From JBHICC01 sp046759385 (GTDB lineage: Bacteria > Pseudomonadota > Gammaproteobacteria > Acidiferrobacterales > SPGG2): 64,000 nt of DNA. Both the position numbers and the translations under genes were made by a program. Numbering within the stretch: the first letter of the stretch is position 1; each line of letters starts with the position of its first letter. Of this stretch, positions 44,150 to 53,300 are shown piece after piece. The stretch is taken from contig JBHICC010000002.1 in the NCBI GenBank assembly GCA_046759385.1, forward strand, positions 45,918 through 109,917. Direction: 5' to 3'. Below the pieces are notes generated by a model that was not told where the DNA came from, ran no database searches, and was given only the letters and a program-made list of their open reading frames with translations.

Positions 44150-44986
44150 ATGAAAACGGTGTCGAGACTAACAATCCTGCTAATCCTTGTTTCCCTGGTG
44201 CCCAGTGCCACAGCGGCGGATACCAAATACCTCCCTGACATCCAGCGGATAGTCGATAAGGGCGAGCTCGCCGTCGCGGTCATCGCTCAAGACATTCCGC
44301 CGATGATCGTGACTGGCGAGAAAGGCCGGTTACAGGGTTTCGATCCCGAGCTCGCCCGCGCTATAGCGAAAGCGCTCGGCGTCGAAGTTAAATTTATCCG
44401 AAGGGCAAGGACCTTTGATGAAGTCGTCGAGCAGGTCGCGAGCGGCGTGGCGGATGTTGGCATCTCATACCTCACTCAGACTCCGCGCCGAGCCATGCGC
44501 ATCTATTTCACAAGACACTACCTGACACAAAATTGGTCGTTGTTGGTTAATCGCGTACAGTCGATCAGGAACGGTTGGGATTGCCCGGACTTCCCTGAAT
44601 TAGAAGTTGCGGCGAAGCAAGAGGGAAAGATCGGCGTTCTTAGAGGGAGTTCATCGGCGCAACTCTTGGAGACCGCGATTCCGGAGGCCTTGCCAGAGAG
44701 GTTCAAATCGTTTGTTGAGATGGAGACCGCCGTGCGTAACGGTAAGGTTGTGGCGTCTTTGCAAGGCGAGATCCTGGCGAGAGGTATACTGCGTCGCTAC
44801 CCGAGATTGCGAATCTATATGAAACTCTGCGAGATGAGGGATACCGACGACCTAATCGCCATCGCAGTAAGACCCGATGCACCCAACCTTCGCTACTGGC
44901 TCAACGTATTCCTCGAATCCCGCGGGATCGAGTTTAACGCGGACACGATCTTCCAGCATGAAGGCATCTGGAAATTGACGCGCTAA
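44150..44986 (+). CDS. Secreted solute-binding protein, family 3 (second of tandem pair)
   Basis: Paralog of the preceding gene with the same 278-residue length and shared blocks: YLPDIQRIVD, AQDIPPM, ADVGIS, AIAVRPDAPNL. Signal peptide present (LTILLILVSLVPSATA). Cysteines at DCPDF and KLCEM match those of the first copy. Here TQTPRRAMRIYFT retains the TPxR arginine expected in ligand-binding family-3 proteins, so this copy may bind an amino acid while the first has altered specificity. A GAGGAAG site precedes the ATG, nine bases after the first copy. Confidence 0.87.
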   Translation: MKTVSRLTILLILVSLVPSATAADTKYLPDIQRIVDKGELAVAVIAQDIPPMIVTGEKGRLQGFDPELARAIAKALGVEVKFIRRARTFDEVVEQVASGVADVGISYLTQTPRRAMRIYFTRHYLTQNWSLLVNRVQSIRNGWDCPDFPELEVAAKQEGKIGVLRGSSSAQLLETAIPEALPERFKSFVEMETAVRNGKVVASLQGEILARGILRRYPRLRIYMKLCEMRDTDDLIAIAVRPDAPNLRYWLNVFLESRGIEFNADTIFQHEGIWKLTR

Positions 44987-45077
44987 CTCGCCGTTAATAT
45001 GACGCGGCCGGCTAACGGTACGCCAAGAACAACGTTATGCGGCACATGCATGTACCGCCAAGCTTACCAAAGTGTCA

Positions 45078-45794
45078 CTAAAACTTTTCGACCCATGGCC
45101 GCAGGTCCACTTCCTGTGACCAGGTGCTGCGCGGCTGTCGATGCAGCCGATAGTAAGTCTCGGCGATACCCTCGGGGTCGAGGAGCGCGTCTGGACCGCG
45201 TTCTTTAGCGAGCTCTGCGTACCTGGGGCTTGAAATTTGCCCGTCGATGATCACGTGTGCGACGTGTACACCCTCTGGCCCGAGCTCGCGTGCCATGCTT
45301 TGTGCCAACGCCCGCAGTCCGAACTTACCCACAGCGAGATTGAAAAATTGCGCGCTCCCGCGAAGCGAGGCAGTTGCGCCGGTAAACAATATAGTTCCCG
45401 AACCGCGGGCAGTCATGACCCTAGCGGCTTCGCGGCCGACGAGAAAACCGCCGAAGCACCCCACCCGCCAGCAGCGCTCGAAATCAGCTGCGCTCGCCTC
45501 TAATATGCTGGTGCGCTGAAACGCACCGGCGTTGTAGACAACGACGTTGGGCTCACCGAAATCGGCACTCACTTTATCGAACAACCTGGCTACGGCGCTT
45601 TCGTCCGTCGCATCGCTCTCATAGGGATGTGCTATCTCGCCTGCTGCACCGAGCTCGTCCGCTAGCGCTTGTAACGGTGCCTCGCGTCGCGCGCTCATTG
45701 CCACCTTCATACCTGCCTCGGCGAAACGCCGGCAGAGCGCCGACCCCAGACCTGGACCGACACCGACAACCAGCGCTACCTCGTTGTTGGCCAT
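45078..45794 (-). CDS. SDR-family oxidoreductase lacking the usual catalytic Tyr
   Basis: Rossmann-fold protein of 238 residues with the cofactor loop VGVGPGLGSALCRRF and NAG motif VVYNAGAF. The active-site Ser region is present (ILFTGATASLRGSA). The YxxxK motif reads LAVGK, so Tyr is Leu although Lys is kept. Related SDR proteins with FxxAK instead of YxxxK and the downstream string ELGPEGVHVAHVIIDG are widespread and uncharacterised. A strong GGAGG site precedes the ATG. Classical dehydrogenase activity is uncertain. Confidence 0.85.
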   Translation of the reverse strand: MANNEVALVVGVGPGLGSALCRRFAEAGMKVAMSARREAPLQALADELGAAGEIAHPYESDATDESAVARLFDKVSADFGEPNVVVYNAGAFQRTSILEASAADFERCWRVGCFGGFLVGREAARVMTARGSGTILFTGATASLRGSAQFFNLAVGKFGLRALAQSMARELGPEGVHVAHVIIDGQISSPRYAELAKERGPDALLDPEGIAETYYRLHRQPRSTWSQEVDLRPWVEKF

Positions 45795-45896
45795 GGTTCC
45801 TCCTTCCGGCCCCGTTGCTGGCCCCGCTTGATCTTAACGTGCATGATAAACGTGGAACTCTCTGATACTGCCACAGGAACAACAAGGAGCGAAGCC

Positions 45897-46928
45897 ATGG
45901 TTGACATATTCATGCAATACGGACTTTTTCTCGCGAAAGCGGTAACGATTGTTGTTGCCGTTGGCACGATCCTGATTCTCGGCGTTGCGCTATCGAGGCG
46001 ACGCCGTCCCACCGAACGGCTCGAGGTTAAGAGCCTTAACAGAAAGTACGAGATCATGGCCCAAACCATGAGGCGCGGCGTGCTCTCCAGGAAGGACTAT
46101 CGTAAGGAAAGCAAGACGGAAAAGGCACGCAAGAAAGCCGAAAAGAAACGGGGCACGGAGAAGAAGAAATGCATCTTCGTGCTGCATTTTCGCGGCGATA
46201 TCAAGGCCACTGCTGTTGCCTCATTACGCGAAGAAGTTACCGCTGTGCTTACGACGGCTGCACCGAAGGACGAGGTGTTACTCTGTCTGGAAAATGCGGG
46301 CGGGCTGGTGCACGAACACGGCCTAGCCGCATCCCAGCTCATGCGGATCAAGCGAAAGAAGGTTTCGTTAACCATCGCGGTCGACAAGATCGCCGCAAGC
46401 GGCGGCTATTTGATGGCCAGTGTTGCCAACAGGATTATTGCGGCACCGTTTGCTGTTGTCGGGTCGATCGGTGTACTTGCACAACTGCCCAACTTCCACC
46501 GTCTGTTGGAGCGATATGGTGTCGGATTCGAGCAGATCAAGGCGGGCGAGTTCAAACGCACTGTGACCTTGTTTGGAAAAAATACCGACAAAGACCGGGA
46601 GAAGCTAAAGCAAGAAATCGAGGACACGCATCGTCTTTTCAAGAGTTTTGTCGCCGAGCAACGACCAATCCTTGATGTTACCCGAGCCGCTACCGGCGAG
46701 CATTGGTATGGCGCGCGCGCACTCGATCTCAAGTTGGTTGATGATCTCATGACCACGGACGATTACCTCCTCGCCGCCAGCACAGATGCGGACCTCTACG
46801 AGGTCAGCTATACCGCTAGGAAGCGCATGGGCGAGCGAATGGTGTCAGCCGTGCAGGCAGCCCTAGATCGTATCTTTCTCGCGTGGCATCAGACTGGGGG
46901 TGCTGCGGCAAGCGAGCTGCGCTTTTGA
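45897..46928 (+). CDS. sohB: SohB-type inner-membrane serine protease
   Basis: SppA/SohB-family peptidase (S49), 343 residues, the usual SohB length. An N-terminal transmembrane helix (AKAVTIVVAVGTILILGVAL) and a basic cytoplasmic-type stretch (EKARKKAEKKRG) precede the S49 domain. The nucleophile Ser is in DKIAASGGYLMA, with the downstream VGSIGVLAQLPN and GVGFEQIKAGEFKRT region giving the general-base Lys. Start 45897 has AAGGAG; the longer frame from 45828 is unlikely. It probably removes cleaved signal peptides or misfolded envelope fragments. Confidence 0.93.
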   Translation: MVDIFMQYGLFLAKAVTIVVAVGTILILGVALSRRRRPTERLEVKSLNRKYEIMAQTMRRGVLSRKDYRKESKTEKARKKAEKKRGTEKKKCIFVLHFRGDIKATAVASLREEVTAVLTTAAPKDEVLLCLENAGGLVHEHGLAASQLMRIKRKKVSLTIAVDKIAASGGYLMASVANRIIAAPFAVVGSIGVLAQLPNFHRLLERYGVGFEQIKAGEFKRTVTLFGKNTDKDREKLKQEIEDTHRLFKSFVAEQRPILDVTRAATGEHWYGARALDLKLVDDLMTTDDYLLAASTDADLYEVSYTARKRMGERMVSAVQAALDRIFLAWHQTGGAAASELRF

Positions 46929-47049
46929 TCTTGCGGTGTGGTACGGGATTGTTGTGGCCATGGCGATGGCTTAATCTGTCGGTGGTGAAGTGCATACTCG
47001 CCATAAGCGACGTACGGCGCGAGCGCGGCAAATAGGCAAAGGTCTGAAT

Positions 47050-47433
47050 ATGAACATTGAAAAAGTCATTTTCGGTTTTTTTATTATTCTGGCTTTGACG
47101 CTCAACTTTGGGTTTGTCATGGGCGAGATTGAAGATCCAGAGCACCACAACGCCATAGAGTTTTTTGCTGTGATCCTGGTGAATCTGATTGCCATGGGAC
47201 TGAAGCTTGGCGATCGCTCGCAGATCGGTGCGCTTCTACTGGCGACAAGCTTGGTAGCCGTCCTTCAGCTGATCAGCGCGGCAATCGTGTGGACGGTTGC
47301 GGTTCATGTCATGGAATCAGGCCTGGTACCGGGTATCATGTCGAGTATCGTCTCGTTAGCCGCCGGTGCGATGTTGGCGAATATTGTCTCTGTGGTGATG
47401 CTGGTCGCAGATACGTTAATGTCAGGACGCTAG
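47050..47433 (+). CDS. Small four-helix membrane protein, DUF6394-like
   Basis: Protein of 127 residues with four predicted transmembrane helices: VIFGFFIILALTLNFGFVMG; FFAVILVNLIAMGLK; GALLLATSLVAVLQLISAA; VSLAAGAMLANIVSVVML. The sequence resembles proteins labelled DUF6394, which I recall beside ion-channel genes. AAAGGT precedes ATG 47050; the upstream extension (from 46990) is basic and lacks a ribosome site. It lies ten bases before the potassium-channel gene, so it may be an accessory subunit. Function unknown. Confidence 0.75.
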   Translation: MNIEKVIFGFFIILALTLNFGFVMGEIEDPEHHNAIEFFAVILVNLIAMGLKLGDRSQIGALLLATSLVAVLQLISAAIVWTVAVHVMESGLVPGIMSSIVSLAAGAMLANIVSVVMLVADTLMSGR

Positions 47434-47443
47434 GAGGTGCCAG

Positions 47444-49189
47444 ATGGCCGCAACGTCCGAAATTAATCGAGTCACAGCGATCGTCTTGCGCTTCATGCGC
47501 AGACCCATACTCTTGCTCATCATCATTTATGCGATTGCGATGACCGGACTAGTGCTGATGCCAGGTCAGGATGAGCACGGCAACCCGACGCACATGAGCT
47601 TCTTTCATGCCTTTTATTTTCTGACATACACTGCTACAACGACAGGCTTTGGAGAAATACCGTATCCGTTTACCGATGCCCAGCGCCTATGGGCGATCAT
47701 CTTGCTGTACACGAGTGTCGTTGCCTGGATATATGCAATCGGTTCGATCATCAAGTTAGTCCAGAATCCGCACTTCCAGCAGGCAGTCGCGGAGCGGAGC
47801 TTTGCGCGCAGCGTCAGACGGATCAATGAACCATTTTTCATCGTCTGTGGTTTCGGTGACACGGGCAGCTTACTAACTCGGGGCCTCAACGACGCCGGTT
47901 GCATGGCGGTCGTGATCGACAAGGACACCGAGCGGATCAAGGCCTTAGTGCTGCGCGATTATCGTAAAACGATGCCCGGTCTGTGTGCGGATGCCAGCGT
48001 TCCGAAACACCTTATCGAGGCTGGTGTCAAACATCCGAACTGCCGGGCGGTCGTAGCGCTCACCGATGATCAGGAGGTTAACGTGAAGATCGCCGTGATG
48101 GCGCGGCTTCTCAACCCATCGGTGCGTGTTGTTTGCCTATCGTCCATGCACCGCCGCGGCGAGTACATTGAGACGATAGGCGCGGTCGAGACGATGGATC
48201 CGTTCGACGCCTTCGCCAGATGGTTGGGCACCGCCCTCTACGCGCCGCTGCTACACACGCTCAAGCACTGGCTGATTGGCGCCCATGGCTTTTCGCTTAA
48301 CAAGACGTTTTGTCCCCCCATGGGTACGTGGATCCTTTGTGGCTACGGGAGAATGGGCCAGTGCCTGCGCGAATCTTTGCAGGCTCATGGAGTTCGTACC
48401 ATCATCATCGATCCAGACATGGAAGGCGCAGAAGATTTGCCATCAGCAGATAAAGTGCTTGGGTACACGAACGCTGAGACATTACGAAAGGCCGGTATCC
48501 AACGGGCAGTGGGCGTTGTTGCAGCAACCGACAACGATTCCGACAATCTTGGCATTTTGCTAACGGCCAGATCGTTAAACCCGAATATCTGCATAATCAC
48601 GCGGCAGAATCACCATGAGAACGAACTGGCCTTCAATGCTGCAAATGCCGACCTAATCATGCAACCCAGCCTGATCACTGCCCGAAACATGCTGTTCGAT
48701 TTGATATCCCCCCTGATCCAGACCTTTCTGGCTCATATGCTTAAGCATCATGAGACGCAGTTGGAAGCCGTGGTAGACCGCATAGGACAAACGCTACGTG
48801 ACAGTGCGCCACACCTGTGGACGAGTGCGATCTGTCATGAAAACGCGAGCGCTGTGGCGATACTGAAGAAAGGCGGATACAAGGTGACACTAGGTGACAT
48901 TATGCGTGATCCGCTGGACAGAACGCGCACGCTCAAGTGTGTTCCACTTGTTCTTAAACGGCGCGATGGTGCGATTATTACGCCGGACAGTGCGGAAACC
49001 TTGAAAGCCAGGGACGAAGTCCTGTTTTGCGGGACTAGAGGCGCACATCGTCAACTCGATGCAAGTCTTAACAATGAATACACCTTGCGGTTTCTTGTTA
49101 CCGGCGAACAAGAACCGCGAGGCTACGTCATGCGATGGCTCGCTGGGAAAGTGTCGGCACAGCGTGCAGCACCGCTCCAAGGCAGTTAG
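47444..49189 (+). CDS. Potassium channel-like protein with two RCK/TrkA domains
   Basis: Inner-membrane protein of 581 residues. Two transmembrane helices (about 21-40 and 82-105) flank a pore loop whose filter is TTTGFGE (65-71) rather than the usual TVGYG. Two cytoplasmic RCK modules follow, each with a nucleotide-binding Rossmann loop: CGFGDTGS and CGYGRMGQ. TrkA_C-like portions lie at the C-terminus. This layout is that of a ligand-gated K+ channel with both RCK domains in one chain. AGGAGG lies just before the ATG. Selectivity is uncertain given the filter. Confidence 0.88.
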   Translation: MAATSEINRVTAIVLRFMRRPILLLIIIYAIAMTGLVLMPGQDEHGNPTHMSFFHAFYFLTYTATTTGFGEIPYPFTDAQRLWAIILLYTSVVAWIYAIGSIIKLVQNPHFQQAVAERSFARSVRRINEPFFIVCGFGDTGSLLTRGLNDAGCMAVVIDKDTERIKALVLRDYRKTMPGLCADASVPKHLIEAGVKHPNCRAVVALTDDQEVNVKIAVMARLLNPSVRVVCLSSMHRRGEYIETIGAVETMDPFDAFARWLGTALYAPLLHTLKHWLIGAHGFSLNKTFCPPMGTWILCGYGRMGQCLRESLQAHGVRTIIIDPDMEGAEDLPSADKVLGYTNAETLRKAGIQRAVGVVAATDNDSDNLGILLTARSLNPNICIITRQNHHENELAFNAANADLIMQPSLITARNMLFDLISPLIQTFLAHMLKHHETQLEAVVDRIGQTLRDSAPHLWTSAICHENASAVAILKKGGYKVTLGDIMRDPLDRTRTLKCVPLVLKRRDGAIITPDSAETLKARDEVLFCGTRGAHRQLDASLNNEYTLRFLVTGEQEPRGYVMRWLAGKVSAQRAAPLQGS

Positions 49190-49191
49190 TG

Positions 49192-50112
49192 CTAATCGAT
49201 CAGGGCCTTGATGTGCGCGGCGGCGCTGCGCCCCAACGCCGAAAGGTCATAGCCGCCTTCTAGGGTAGAGACTATGCGACCCTGCGCGTGGTCATCGGCC
49301 ACCTGTTTAAGTTGCTCGGTTATCCAGGCGTAGTCGGATTCAACGAATTCGAGTTGCGCAAGCGGGTCTTCGGCATGCGCATCAAAGCCCGCCGATATCA
49401 AAATGAGCTCAGGCTTAAAGTCATCGAGCACCCCCAGCCAACGGGTCTGCGCAGCAGCCCGAAATGTGGCACCATCGGTACCGGCCGGCAGCGGTACGTT
49501 AATAATGTGATCGCTGACGGTATCCGCTCCCGTGCCGGGATAAAATGGGTGCTGAAAGCTGCTACAGAACAGAACGCGCGCCTCATCCCGAAAGATATCT
49601 TCGGTGCCGTTGCCGTGGTGAACGTCAAAATCGATGATAGCGATTCGCGTTACGCCGTGTACTTCCATGGCGTGCGCCGCTCCGACGGCGACGTTGTTGA
49701 ACAGACAAAATCCCATCGCGCGGGCGCGCTCGGCATGATGACCGGGTGGCCGCACACCGCAAAACGCCGCACGCACCTCGCCTGACATCACCATATCTAT
49801 TCCGTTAATAATTGCCCCCGAGGCGCGCGACGCCGCGTCAGCACTCTTGGGGTTCATAGCGGTATCGCCGTCAAGCCAAACCAGACCCGCTTCGGGCCTG
49901 CCGGCGTGGATCTGGTCGACGTATCGAGGGTCGTGCACACGTACGAGTTGATCTCGCGTTGCCGGCGGCGCCTCGTAGTGCCGCAGCAACACGTCTATAC
50001 GTGACGCCACCAGTTGATCACTGATTGCCGCCAGGCGCGCGGGCCGTTCAGGATGACGTGGCCCCATTTCGTGCAGCCTGCAGTCGGGATGTGAAATGAA
50101 TGCGACCGTCAT
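49192..50112 (-). CDS. Histone deacetylase-family hydrolase (acetylpolyamine amidohydrolase-like)
   Basis: Zinc amidohydrolase of 306 residues with the arginase/deacetylase fold. Motifs: HPERPARLAAI, VRPPGHHAERARAMGFC (catalytic His pair), IDFDVHHGNGTEDIF (Zn ligands), SAGFDAHAEDP (Zn Asp) and LEGGYDLSALG. Bacterial members deacetylate polyamines or other small amides, or act on protein lysines; the substrate is not defined here. ATG 50112 fits the family N-terminus; a GTG at 50136 is also open. It is convergent with the potassium-channel gene (two bases apart). Confidence 0.92.
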   Translation of the reverse strand: MTVAFISHPDCRLHEMGPRHPERPARLAAISDQLVASRIDVLLRHYEAPPATRDQLVRVHDPRYVDQIHAGRPEAGLVWLDGDTAMNPKSADAASRASGAIINGIDMVMSGEVRAAFCGVRPPGHHAERARAMGFCLFNNVAVGAAHAMEVHGVTRIAIIDFDVHHGNGTEDIFRDEARVLFCSSFQHPFYPGTGADTVSDHIINVPLPAGTDGATFRAAAQTRWLGVLDDFKPELILISAGFDAHAEDPLAQLEFVESDYAWITEQLKQVADDHAQGRIVSTLEGGYDLSALGRSAAAHIKALID

Positions 50113-50363
50113 GGTCGGTAGGACCGTTCGTCGCACCGCACCGAAGGATCTACGGTCGGGCCCTTATCGGCAGGAGTCCGCTCAGCCAAATTTTTCAAGG
50201 GGTTAGCTTGCTTTCCTAGTGCACGCTCTAAGGATTTCGCCGTCCACGGCGGTGGCGGAGTTAGCGATTCCTGCTACGTTTTAATAGCGCTTCACCGTTC
50301 GTCGCTTGCCAAGGCGCGTTTGTCGTGGGCGAATTACAACGAGTCCAATTTAGCAAACCGTGA

Positions 50364-53300
50364 GTGGTAAAGCACGTGTCCAAGCACGCTCACTTCTCCT
50401 CGAATCAGCGTAAAAGCGATGCAAAGCTCGTCGAAAAGACGGATACGAGCCATGGGCGTCCACGCGATGCCGCCGACGAGAGGCGATTCTGGAGTGCGGT
50501 CGAGAGCCTAGCGGACGGCTTGGCCTTCTACGACCCCGAAGACCGTCTCGTCTTTTGCAACGAGGCGTACCGGAGACTGCACCCGGGGATTCGTGACTTG
50601 CTCGTCCCGGGTGCGCGCTTCGAGGACCTGGTAAGGACCCACGCGAAAAGGGGACAGATTCCCGAGGCTATCGGTCGCGAGGAAGAGTACGTGCGCGAAC
50701 GCTTGAAACAGCACCGCTCGCCCACGGGGCCCATCATCCGTGAACTGATTAACGGCTGCTGGTTCATCATCAAGGAAGGACGAACGTCCGACGGAGGGGT
50801 CTACGCAGTCACTACAGACATCACGCAACTCAAACAGAGTGAGCAAGAATTGCGTAGAAGCCAGGACCAGTTCCGCGGCGCCATCGCCACTCTGCAGGAA
50901 GGCTTCGCTCTTTATGACACCAATGACCGCCTGGTAACGTGCAACGAAGAGTACCGACGTTTGCATCCCAAGACTCAAGACATTCTGAAACCCGGTATGT
51001 CTTTCGAGGATTTGGTTAGAACAAATATCGAGCGAGGAATGAATGCGGACGCATTGGGCCGTGAGGAAGAGCACATCCGCGAGCGGATGGAACGCCATCG
51101 TAATCCCGAGGGGACGCTTGTAAGGACCTTGACCGATGGCACAAGCTTCCTGATTAAGGAAAGCCGCACCCCGGACGGCGGCGTCGTGGTCACTGAAACG
51201 GATATCACTGAACGACGGCGAGCCGAGGCGGCGCTGCGGGACAGTGAGGACCGTTTCCGGAACTTGGTTGAAGGATCGGTTCTCGGCATCGTCATCGATC
51301 ACAGCGGTAAGCCCTTGTTCGCAAATAAGGCATTCGCGCAGATCTTTGGGTATGAAAACCCGGACGAAATCCTCGAAATGCAATCTCTTGACCCTCTGTA
51401 CACACCTAGCGACCTTGAGCGCATCACGGGCTATAGAAAGTGCCGTATTAATGGACAGCCGGCGCCGACTCACTATGAATTTCAGGGCGTGAAAAAAAGC
51501 GGCGCCCGCATCTGGTTAGAAACGCAGGTTCGGATCATCAACTGGAGCGGACAAAAGGCCGTCCAGTCGACAGTGTTCGATATCACTGATCGAAAGGTGG
51601 CTGAGACCGCCCTGCGACGAAGCGAGGAACGATTCCGTAACCTGGTCGAAGGTTCCATACAAGGAATTTTGATTCATAGAGACCACAAACCGCTTTTCGT
51701 TAACAAGATTTATGCCCAGATACTGGGTTACTCAGGCCCAGAAGAAATTCTGCAGCTGGATTCTGTTCTTCCTTTGTATGCGCCGCACGAACGTAAGCGC
51801 CTGATCAAGTACCGAAAGGCGCGACAGGTCGGCGAAAAAGCGCCTGCTACCTATGAAGTGCAAGCGTTGCGCAAGGACGGGGCGATGATTTGGTTAGAGC
51901 ACCGTGTACGGCTTGTAAATTGGGCAGGCGAGCCAGCGAACCAGACTACGACTGTCGACATCACAGAGCGCAAGCGCGCAGAGGAGGCGTTGCGTGAAAG
52001 TGAGGAACGATTCCGAGCGGTGGTCGACAACGCGCCCTTTGCCATTTTCCTAAAGGACACCCAAGGTCGGTATCTCCTCGGAAACAAGAGATTCGAGAAA
52101 TGGCAGAAAGCGAAGAGTGAAGACGTTGAGGGTAGCACCGTGTATGACCGATTCCGACGCGAAGATGCAGACGTGTTTGCGAGCCAAGACCGCCGAGTTG
52201 TCGAGACAAGATCGGCGCTGCAGGAAGAGGTCGAGATCCAGTACCCGGATGGCAAGAAGCGAACGGTGATGGTGATCAAGTTTCCGGTGTTCGGTCCGGA
52301 TGGCGATGCCGTGGCCGTCGGTGGGTTCAATGTTGACATTGGAGATCGCAAGAAGGCGGAAGAGGCCCTGCGCGAAAGCGAGAGCCGGTTTCGCGATGTC
52401 GCTGAGAGCGCCGGTGACTGGATCTGGGAAATGGGGCCCGATCTGCGATTCACGTTTCTCTCTCAGCGTTTCTACGAATTATTTCGCATCACGCCGGATC
52501 AAATCGTAAAAAAGACACGAACGGAGTTTGCAGGTGTTAGCCCTGATGGTGCCCGTTGGCAGCGGCATCTCGATGACTTGGCGAATCATCGGCCGTTTCG
52601 AGACTTCGAGTACGCAGTCAAGACAGCCCACGCAGGAACGAAGTACATTCGTATTAGCGGCAAGCCAGTAGTGGACTCGGACGGAGCGTTTCAGGGCTAC
52701 CGCGGTGCCGGTACCGACGTCACTGCGGAAGTTGAGGCGGAAGCCGCCGCTGCCAAAGCGCGGGCGCGTCTATCTGACGCCATCGAGAGCATCACGGCAG
52801 GGTTTGCACTGTTCGATACGGACGACAAGCTTGTCCTTTGCAACAATCGTTACCGGAATCTTCACCCACTGATGCCCAAGCTGGCTGTGCCCGGTGCGTC
52901 GTTCGAGGAGCTCATTAGGGGTGTAGCGAGAGCCGGGATCTATGACCGGAAGATGGGTGACATTGAAAGCTTTGTAGCGAAGCGATTGGCGTATCACCGT
53001 AATACACCCTCAAGTCATGAACAGCGGCTCTCTGATGGGCGTCGCGTAGAGATCCAGGAATACAGCACGCATGATGGCGGCACAGTACTGCTTTGGACCG
53101 ACATCACCGAGCGCACGTTGTTGGAAAGGGAGTTACTCGCAGCCCAGCGGATGGAGGCTCTTGGAAAATTGACCGGTGGAGTTGCCCACGATTTCAATAA
53201 TCTGTTGACCGTTATTCTGGGAAACCTTCAACTGCTCGAAAGGCGCGTAGCAAGCGACCCGCGTCTAAAGAAATCGGTTTACCTTGCCGAAGATGCCGCA

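Noticed and set aside
41988..44986. Ordinary ABC amino-acid importer
   Set aside because: No ATPase or ABC permease is present; the membrane protein has DAACS helices.
50508..51473. Minus-strand frame of 321 codons
   Set aside because: Antisense to the PAS region of the hybrid kinase, whose own frame has clear motifs.
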